Assembly (NCBI GenBank): GCA_003553895.1
Contig: PWFM01000119.1
Coordinates: 1-20,547, forward strand
DNA length: 20,547 nt
Origin: Syntrophomonadaceae bacterium
Lineage (GTDB): Bacteria > Bacillota > Dethiobacteria > DTU022
Direction: 5' to 3'
Made by a program: the position numbers and the translations under genes. The notes beneath the pieces are model-generated. The model had not been told where the DNA came from and ran no database searches. It saw only the letters and a list, made by a program, of their open reading frames with translations. Positions 15,028-20,547 of the stretch are shown piece after piece; the stretch's first letter is position 1, and every line of letters starts with the position of its first letter.

Positions 15028-15982
15028 AATAATTGATATTTTACAGGAAGCGGATTACTTATATCTTGTTTCCCATATGCAGCCCGACGGAGACAGTGTC
15101 GGTTCTTTGCTGGCAATGGGAGAAGGTTTGAGAAGGCTGGGTAAGCAGGTCAGGATGTTTACTCCGGGAAAGATACCCCGCAAGTACAGCTTCTTGCAGG
15201 GAGCTGATCAGGTAGAGCATGATATCGCAGATTGCAACCCTGAGATAACAGCCGTCATCCTTGACAGCAGCGACGCCGACCGGTTGGGAGTCCTTAAGGA
15301 ATCTTTCATGGAATGCCGGACCATCATTAATATTGATCACCATGTCACCAACCAGTGGTTTGGCACATTAAACCTGGTCGATTCGAATGCTTCCGCCACC
15401 GGCGAGATTGTTTTTCATCTCCTAAAAGAACTTGGCGTAGCGATGAATTATGATCTTGCCGAAGCCTTATATGTCGCCATATCTACCGATACCGGTTCCT
15501 TCAAATACGATAACACCACCCCGGAAACCCACAGGGTTATTGCCGAACTCCTGGCAGAGGATTTAAGTCCGGGAGTTATTTCGCAGCGTATATTTGATGA
15601 ACGGCCCCTGTCATTTTATATCCTGCTCAAAGAAGCAATTTCCAGCCTGGAGATGTATGGCGGACGGAGAATAGCGATCATGACCCTGAGCCGCGACATC
15701 AGGCTGCGGAGCGGGGCTTCCACCGATGAACTGGACGGGATAGTTAATTACACCCGGAACATCGAGGGTGTGGAGCTGGGTATTCTATTTTACGTAGAAA
15801 ACGAGCAGGAAGTCAAAGTAGGATTTCGTTCGAAAACGATGGACGTCAGCATTTTGGCCGGACGATTAAACGGCGGCGGGCATCCCCGGGCGGCCGGGTG
15901 CCGCATCTACGAAGATTACCAGGCTGTTAAAAGCAAGGTGATGTCTGAATCCCTGCAGATGCTTAAAGATCTGCCCGATTAA
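14999..15982 (+). CDS. nrnA: DHH-family bifunctional oligoribonuclease / PAP phosphatase
   Basis: NrnA degrades nano-RNA and dephosphorylates 3'-phosphoadenosine 5'-phosphate. The N-terminal DHH domain has SHMQPDGDSVGS (Asp30 and Asp32), ILDSSDADRLG and the name motif NIDHHVTN (Asp113-His114-His115). The C-terminal DHHA1 domain carries GGGHPRAAG (292-300). At 327 residues the length matches. ATG 14999 is followed at once by another ATG (15002); either could be used, and the G/A-rich GAAAGAAGAAGAG upstream is a moderate binding site inside rbfA. The overlap with rbfA suggests translational coupling. Confidence 0.93.
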   Translation: MMARTVDQDKIIDILQEADYLYLVSHMQPDGDSVGSLLAMGEGLRRLGKQVRMFTPGKIPRKYSFLQGADQVEHDIADCNPEITAVILDSSDADRLGVLKESFMECRTIINIDHHVTNQWFGTLNLVDSNASATGEIVFHLLKELGVAMNYDLAEALYVAISTDTGSFKYDNTTPETHRVIAELLAEDLSPGVISQRIFDERPLSFYILLKEAISSLEMYGGRRIAIMTLSRDIRLRSGASTDELDGIVNYTRNIEGVELGILFYVENEQEVKVGFRSKTMDVSILAGRLNGGGHPRAAGCRIYEDYQAVKSKVMSESLQMLKDLPD

Positions 15983-15995
15983 GGGAGTTAAAACA

Positions 15996-16946
15996 GTGGA
16001 CGGAATCATAGTGGTCAACAAACCCTGCGGACTTACTTCACACCAGGTAGTCCAGGCGGTGCGCCGGTTGTTCCCCGGGACCAGGGTTGGCCATTCCGGG
16101 ACCCTGGATCCGGTGGCCACCGGCGTCCTGCCGGTATGCCTGGGCCGGGCGACCCGGATAAGCGAATTTATTATAGAACACCCTAAAACCTACCGGGCAG
16201 CCGTGACCCTGGGCAAGATCACCGATACGGATGACTGCGAGGGAAAAATTATCGGAATTTCGACGGTCCCCAGGCTGGAAAGAAACAGGATTGAAGAAAT
16301 TCTGACCGGCTTCCAGGGAACCATAGAGCAGCTGCCGCCTCGTTATTCAGCCGTTAAATACCGGGGAAAGCCTCTTTACAAATGGGCCAGAAACGGCCAA
16401 GAAGCGCCGCGGAAAATTCGCCAGGCCAAAATATACTGGATTAAACTGCTGGAATTCAATCCCGGCGGGGAACCACAGCTGGTTATTGATGTGAAATGTT
16501 CAAAGGGGACCTATATCCGCACCCTGGCCCTGGATATCGGACAGGCCCTTGGCTGTGGCGGACACCTGCAGTCCCTGTCCAGGCTGGCCGTAGGGCCTTA
16601 TAATCTTGGAGACGCTTTTACCCCGGAAAGGATCGAGAGGTTATGCCAGGAGAAGCGGTTTGAGGAATTGATCAGGCCCATGGACTCAGCTTTGTCGGTT
16701 ATGCCCGCTTTTTATCTTAAGCAGGACCGGGTGGAAGCTCTGAAAAACGGGCAGACAGTTAAACTAACCGATTCTGAAATAAAGCGGCAGCCTGAATATG
16801 ACGGGCTGGAAAAAAGACAGGAAGAAGTTAAAATGGGCGGGAAGGCCAGGATTTATGGGCAGGACGGCAGTTTTAAAGCGATTGCCCGCCTGGAAGAAAA
16901 TGAGCCGGGAGTCAGGCTTAAGACCCTGAAATACCTGGCGCCATAA
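15996..16946 (+). CDS. truB: tRNA pseudouridine(55) synthase TruB
   Basis: TruB makes pseudouridine 55 in the T-arm of tRNAs. The N-terminal catalytic region shows GIIVVNKPCGLTSHQVVQ and GHSGTLDPVATGVLPVCLG (cited in parts), with the catalytic aspartate at residue 38. CSKGTYIRTLALDIGQALG marks the middle of the fold, and a PUA-like C-terminal domain ends near FKAIARLEENEPGVRLKTLK. At 316 residues it is normal. The GTG start at 15996 follows AAGGGAGT (15981-15988), which overlaps the nrnA stop. Confidence 0.96.
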   Translation: MDGIIVVNKPCGLTSHQVVQAVRRLFPGTRVGHSGTLDPVATGVLPVCLGRATRISEFIIEHPKTYRAAVTLGKITDTDDCEGKIIGISTVPRLERNRIEEILTGFQGTIEQLPPRYSAVKYRGKPLYKWARNGQEAPRKIRQAKIYWIKLLEFNPGGEPQLVIDVKCSKGTYIRTLALDIGQALGCGGHLQSLSRLAVGPYNLGDAFTPERIERLCQEKRFEELIRPMDSALSVMPAFYLKQDRVEALKNGQTVKLTDSEIKRQPEYDGLEKRQEEVKMGGKARIYGQDGSFKAIARLEENEPGVRLKTLKYLAP

Positions 16947-17032
16947 ACCCGGCTGTCAGGTCCGGAAAGAGAGGAACCGGGCCGGAAGCGCATTAATATT
17001 ATTGAGCAGGTTATGCAGAAGGGTGATAGACC

Positions 17033-18028
17033 ATGGAGTTGATAAACGGCGCCGGACGCGTTCCGGTAGAAGCGCGTCCGCTTTATATAGCTCTCGGTAA
17101 TTTTGATGGTGTGCACCGGGGGCACCAGGCCATATTAAAGACGGCTGTTGAAAAAGCCCGGGAGACGAACGGTTTTAGCGCCGCCTTGATTTTTGATCCC
17201 CATCCCCTGATTGCTCTCAGGCCGGAGCATCCCCTGACTTTGCTCACAGATATAGCCGATCGCAGCGAAATCATGGCCGAACTGGGCCTGGACTATTTCA
17301 TCGTCGAGCCTTTTACCGACGCCATTGCTTCTCTTACACCCGAACAGTTTATTCGCCGGGTTTTGGTGGAAAAACTTGCGGTCAGCGGGGTTTTTGTTGG
17401 CGAAAACTATTCTTTTGGCAAGCAGGGCACGGGCAGCGCCGATACCCTGGCTTACTGGGGGAAGGAGCTCGGTTTTGAAGTAAATGTCGTCCCCATGCTG
17501 AAAGATACAGGCAAAGAGATAAGCAGCTCCAGGATCAGGTCCATGCTTCTAGCCGGTTTTGTCAGCGAAGCGGCCGACCTGCTCAATTATTACTTCTTCA
17601 GGCAGGGGAAAGTGATCAAAGGTTACGGGATTGGAAAAGAAATGGTTTACCCGACCGCCAATATTGCTGCTTCTTCCCGGCTGCTGTGGCCGGGCCAGGG
17701 AGTTTATTTAACAACCGTGGATAACTTAAACGATGGTCCCTATTACGGAGTGACCAATGTGGGTTCCAGGCCGACTTTTTCTGATCACAAAAGCACCGTG
17801 GAGACCCATATTTTAGATTTTAACGGTACTATTTACAACTACGAGATCCGGATTTGTTTTTTGCAAAAGCTGAGGGACACGAAAACTTTCAATTCCCCTC
17901 GCCAGTTAAAAGAGCAAATCAAACAGGACATTGAAAAAAGCAGGAGCATTATTCAAAAACTGGCTATAAAAAAGAAAGAGAGCGCCAATTCTTTACAAGT
18001 GGGATGCACTGTGCTAAGATCGCTTTAG
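17033..18028 (+). CDS. ribF: Bifunctional riboflavin kinase / FAD synthetase
   Basis: RibF converts riboflavin to FMN and then FAD. The N-terminal nucleotidyltransferase domain shows LGNFDGVHRGH (from residue 21) and the SSSRIRSML motif; the C-terminal flavokinase domain has GYGIGKEMVYPTANI (Pro207-Asn210), YGVTNVGSRPTF and VETHILDF. Homologs end soon after the LKEQIKQDIEKSR helix; here about 29 more residues follow, coding over the region of the rpsO promoter, so the tail may be neutral. ATG 17033 follows AAGGGTGA (17019-17026). The gene has 86 bases between it and truB, with no strong promoter seen. Confidence 0.95.
   Translation: MELINGAGRVPVEARPLYIALGNFDGVHRGHQAILKTAVEKARETNGFSAALIFDPHPLIALRPEHPLTLLTDIADRSEIMAELGLDYFIVEPFTDAIASLTPEQFIRRVLVEKLAVSGVFVGENYSFGKQGTGSADTLAYWGKELGFEVNVVPMLKDTGKEISSSRIRSMLLAGFVSEAADLLNYYFFRQGKVIKGYGIGKEMVYPTANIAASSRLLWPGQGVYLTTVDNLNDGPYYGVTNVGSRPTFSDHKSTVETHILDFNGTIYNYEIRICFLQKLRDTKTFNSPRQLKEQIKQDIEKSRSIIQKLAIKKKESANSLQVGCTVLRSL
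17992..18020 (+). promoter_or_regulatory. Predicted rpsO promoter, extended -10, inside ribF
   Basis: TTTACA (17992-17997, 5/6), a 17-base spacer and TAAGAT (18015-18020, 4/6) with TG at 18012-18013 form an extended -10 promoter overlapping the last codons of ribF. Transcription would begin near 18027. The nine bases ACTGTGCTA (18008-18016) also occur in the rpsB promoter. Confidence 0.62.
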
Positions 18029-18100
18029 TTGGAACCGCTGACTAGGTATGGCGATATCCCGACGCTTTACTTGGCAAGCGGCGATTAATAAAAGGGAGGA
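18027..18100 (+). promoter_or_regulatory. rpsO leader, possible S15 autoregulatory RNA
   Basis: The untranslated leader can form CGCTT (18063-18067) with AAGCG (18076-18080), or alternatively CCGCT (18035-18039) with AGCGG (18077-18081), enclosing a further GGTAT/ATATCC hairpin (18045-18059). Many bacteria regulate rpsO through a structured leader bound by S15. The fold here is only by eye. Confidence 0.35.
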
Positions 18101-18107
18101 TTACGTA

Positions 18108-18374
18108 ATGCTTGAACAGGAAAGAAAACAGGAGATTATTGATCAGTACAAAACTCATGAAGGGGACACCGGTTCTCCGGAAGTGCAGATTGCTTTGCTG
18201 ACAGAAAGAATCAAATACCTTACCGAACACTTAAAAACCCACAAAAAGGATTATCATTCCCAGCGGGGATTGTTGAAAATGGTAGGGCGCAGAAGGGGAT
18301 TGCTGAATTACCTGCGTGACAATTCTCCTGAACGATACCAGGAACTGTTAAGCAGACTGGGCTTGCGTAAATAA
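18108..18374 (+). CDS. rpsO: 30S ribosomal protein S15
   Basis: S15 is a primary binder of the 16S rRNA central domain and contacts the 50S subunit. The 88-residue product is the standard length. Diagnostic residues are HEGDTGSPEVQIALLTERI, HLKTHKKDYHSQRGLLKMVGRRRGLLNYL (cited in parts: DYHSQRGLL, RRRGLLNYL). ATG 18108 follows AAGGGAGG (18092-18099), eight bases away. An in-frame ATG at 18048 would add 20 residues upstream of a strong ribosome binding site and is rejected. It has its own promoter in ribF and leads into pnp, as in many bacteria. Confidence 0.98.
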   Translation: MLEQERKQEIIDQYKTHEGDTGSPEVQIALLTERIKYLTEHLKTHKKDYHSQRGLLKMVGRRRGLLNYLRDNSPERYQELLSRLGLRK

Positions 18375-18388
18375 CAAAGATTTATTTT

Positions 18389-18418
18389 ACACGGGGGCTT
18401 GCCCCCGTGTTTCAGTTG
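18389..18418 (+). terminator. GC-rich hairpin between rpsO and pnp
   Basis: ACACGGGGG (18389-18397) pairs perfectly with CCCCCGTGT (18402-18410) around a CTTG tetraloop. The bases after it are TTCAGTTG, a poor U-tract, so termination is probably partial. It could equally be a processing site. No strong promoter lies between it and pnp, which suggests readthrough feeds pnp. Confidence 0.65.
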
Positions 18419-18451
18419 TAAAACTTGAGTAGTTGAGAGGAGTATCAGCAT

Positions 18452-20547
18452 ATGCAATCTTATAGCTTGGAAATGCAGGGCCGGACTATGACCCTGGAAA
18501 CCGGTCGGTTGGCCAAACAGGCCAGCGGCGCCGTTCTTGTTCGTTATGGGGATACAGTAGTCCTCGTAACGGCTACTGTATCTGATGAACCGCGTGAAGG
18601 AGTGGACTTTTTTCCTTTAACCGTAGATTACGAAGAGAGACTTTACGCCGTGGGCCGGATTCCGGGCGGATTCATTAAGCGTGAAGGACGCCCCACTGAA
18701 AGAGCAATCCTGGGCTGCCGCCTGACCGACCGGTCCTTAAGGCCTCTATTCTCAAAAAACTTCCGTAATTCCGTCCATATTGTAAGCACGGTCCTTTCCA
18801 TGGACCAGGACTGCCCCCCCGAACCGCTTTCCATTACCGGGGCTTCAGCAGCGCTGGCTATATCAAAAATACCTTTCGACGGCCCGGTAGCGGCAGTTAT
18901 CGTGGGCTTAATCGATGGCGAACCCGTGGTGAATCCCAACCAGGAACAGCTGCAGCAGAGCGATCTGCACCTGATGCTGGCCGGGACCAAGGACGCTGTC
19001 ATGATGGTGGAAGCCGGGGCCCAGGAAATCAGCAGGGAAGAAGTGCTAAAGTGCATTGAAGCCGGCCATGAGACTATCAAGGAAATAGTAGCCGCGCAAG
19101 AACAGATGGTGGCGGATTGCGGGACCGAAAAAATGGCCATCCCGGAAGTTGCACTTCCGGACCCGCTGGTATCGGAAGTGCAGCCGGCCATCAAGGACGG
19201 CATCAGTGAGGCCCTGCAGATTGTCGATAAGCAGGAGCGTGAAAATAAGCTGGCCGAATTTAAAAGCGAAATCCTGGCCAAATACCTGGAAGAATACCCT
19301 GAAAATGAAGCTGAAATTGGTAAAATATTTGAGAAAGTTCTCCGGGAGACTCTGCGTGAAATGGTGCTGAAACAAAACCTGCGCGCCGACGGGCGCAGAC
19401 CCGATGAAATCAGGCCGATCACCTGTGAAGCTTCGGTGCTTCCCAGGACGCACGGGTCGGCAATTTTTACCCGCGGTCAAACCCAGGTTCTCAGCATCTG
19501 CACCCTGTCTGCCCTGCGGGATGTGCAGATCATCGATGGCCTGGGCCTGGAAGAATCAAAACGGTTTATGCACCACTATAACTTTCCGCCCTACAGTGTT
19601 GGCGAAGCCGGCTTCATGCGCGGTCCCGGGCGCCGGGAGATAGGCCACGGCGCTTTGGCGGAAAGAGCTCTTGAACCGGTTGTGCCTTCCGAGGATGAAT
19701 TCCCCTATACCGTGCGGCTGGTTTCAGAAGTTCTTGAATCAAACGGCTCGACATCTATGGGCAGTGTGTGCTCATCTTCAATGGCGATGATGGACACCGG
19801 CGTCCCGGTCAAACGGGCAGTCGGGGGCATTGCTATGGGCCTGATTAAAGAGGATGAAGATGTGGCCATCCTGTCCGATATCCAGGGAGTAGAAGACTTC
19901 CTGGGCGACATGGACTTTAAAGTAGCGGGAACGGAAAAGGGCATTACTGCTCTGCAGATGGACATCAAGATCAAGGGAATATCGTGGGAAATTCTGCAGG
20001 AGGCCCTGCACCAGGCCGATGTCGGGTATAAATATATTTTAAGCAAAATGGGTGAAGTAATCGGCGAACCGAGGCCCGAACTGTCTCCGAATGCGCCGCG
20101 CATGATCAGGCTCCAGATCCCGGTTGATAAAATCAGGGATGTCATCGGGCCGGGCGGCAAGATGATTAACAAGATTATTGCCGATACCGGAGTCGATATC
20201 GACATTGAACCGGATGGCAGGGTCTTTATTGCTTCGGTCGATCCCGAAGGTGGCGAGAAGGCAAAACAAACCATCGAAACCCTGGTTAAGGAAGTAGAAC
20301 CCGGTGAAGTTTACAAGGGTAAAGTAACCCGGGTCGAACGCTACGGAGCGTTTGTAGAGTTGCTGCCCGGAAAAGAAGGGCTGCTGCACATTTCGCACCT
20401 GGATCACCACCGGGTAGACAAAACCGAAGATGTAGTCAACCTCGGCGATGAAGTTGAGGTTAAAGTTCTTGATATCGATGACAGGGGAAGGATTGATCTC
20501 TCCAGGAAGGCCCTCCTGAAGAAGCCAGAAGGCAGCGGAGGGGACGG
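18452..20547 (+). CDS. pnp: Polyribonucleotide nucleotidyltransferase, 3' end cut by window
   Basis: PNPase degrades RNA phosphorolytically 3' to 5'. The open frame runs 698 codons to the right edge without a stop. Seen in order: first RNase PH domain (MQSYSLEMQGRTMTLETGRL, cited in part; GGFIKREGRPTERAIL), the all-helical domain (about 215-315), the second, catalytic RNase PH domain with GQTQVLSICTL and SNGSTSMGSVCSSSMAMMD (Asp482 and Asp488 in DFLGDMD match the catalytic pair of E. coli PNPase), a KH domain with IGPGGKMINKI (565-575) and an S1 domain from about residue 618. Typical lengths are 700-740, so only a short end is missing. ATG 18452 follows GAGAGGAG (18435-18442). Confidence 0.97.
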   Translation, partial: MQSYSLEMQGRTMTLETGRLAKQASGAVLVRYGDTVVLVTATVSDEPREGVDFFPLTVDYEERLYAVGRIPGGFIKREGRPTERAILGCRLTDRSLRPLFSKNFRNSVHIVSTVLSMDQDCPPEPLSITGASAALAISKIPFDGPVAAVIVGLIDGEPVVNPNQEQLQQSDLHLMLAGTKDAVMMVEAGAQEISREEVLKCIEAGHETIKEIVAAQEQMVADCGTEKMAIPEVALPDPLVSEVQPAIKDGISEALQIVDKQERENKLAEFKSEILAKYLEEYPENEAEIGKIFEKVLRETLREMVLKQNLRADGRRPDEIRPITCEASVLPRTHGSAIFTRGQTQVLSICTLSALRDVQIIDGLGLEESKRFMHHYNFPPYSVGEAGFMRGPGRREIGHGALAERALEPVVPSEDEFPYTVRLVSEVLESNGSTSMGSVCSSSMAMMDTGVPVKRAVGGIAMGLIKEDEDVAILSDIQGVEDFLGDMDFKVAGTEKGITALQMDIKIKGISWEILQEALHQADVGYKYILSKMGEVIGEPRPELSPNAPRMIRLQIPVDKIRDVIGPGGKMINKIIADTGVDIDIEPDGRVFIASVDPEGGEKAKQTIETLVKEVEPGEVYKGKVTRVERYGAFVELLPGKEGLLHISHLDHHRVDKTEDVVNLGDEVEVKVLDIDDRGRIDLSRKALLKKPEGSGGD

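Overview
This window is an ordinary, well-conserved stretch of core chromosome from a Gram-positive bacterium of the Bacillota (Firmicutes), most likely a Clostridia-type lineage. The gene order rpsB-tsf-pyrH-frr-uppS-cdsA-dxr-rseP-ispG ... rimP-nusA-ylxR-infB-rbfA-nrnA-truB-ribF-rpsO-pnp is the classic Firmicutes translation/isoprenoid/transcription supercluster. Strong AGGAGG-type ribosome binding sites, frequent TTG and GTG starts, and sigma-A-like promoters fit this. I cannot name the genus from the sequence alone.

Layout. Positions 1-986 (minus strand) hold a DUF1015-family gene cut by the left edge. A divergent promoter region (987-1246) carries two promoters back to back with a tandem inverted repeat between them. 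From 1247 everything is on the plus strand. rpsB and tsf end at a strong intrinsic terminator; pyrH and frr follow and end at a second terminator-like hairpin. Then come uppS, cdsA, dxr and rseP (lipid carrier, phospholipid, MEP isoprenoid pathway and intramembrane protease), then ispG and a small GT2-type glycosyltransferase. A structured 273-base leader precedes rimP-nusA-ylxR-infB-rbfA-nrnA-truB-ribF. rpsO has its own promoter inside the end of ribF and is followed by a GC-rich hairpin and pnp, which runs off the right edge.

How the genes work together. One group builds and services the ribosome and its RNA (S2, S15, EF-Ts, RRF, RimP, RbfA, IF2, TruB, NusA, YlxR). A second makes isoprenoid precursors and the undecaprenyl carrier (Dxr, IspG, UppS), with CdsA making CDP-diacylglycerol. 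A third handles RNA turnover (NrnA, PNPase) and cofactors (RibF).

Points worth a second look: no proS/polC between ispG and rimP (a glycosyltransferase is there instead); no ylxQ between ylxR and infB, with a three-codon ORF in its place; a probable frameshift at the 3' end of tsf; long acidic tails on both S2 and NusA; terminator or attenuator-like hairpins before uppS and rimP; and a shared extended -10 promoter core for rpsB and rpsO. I see no mobile element, CRISPR array, tRNA, rRNA or clearly novel multi-gene system here.
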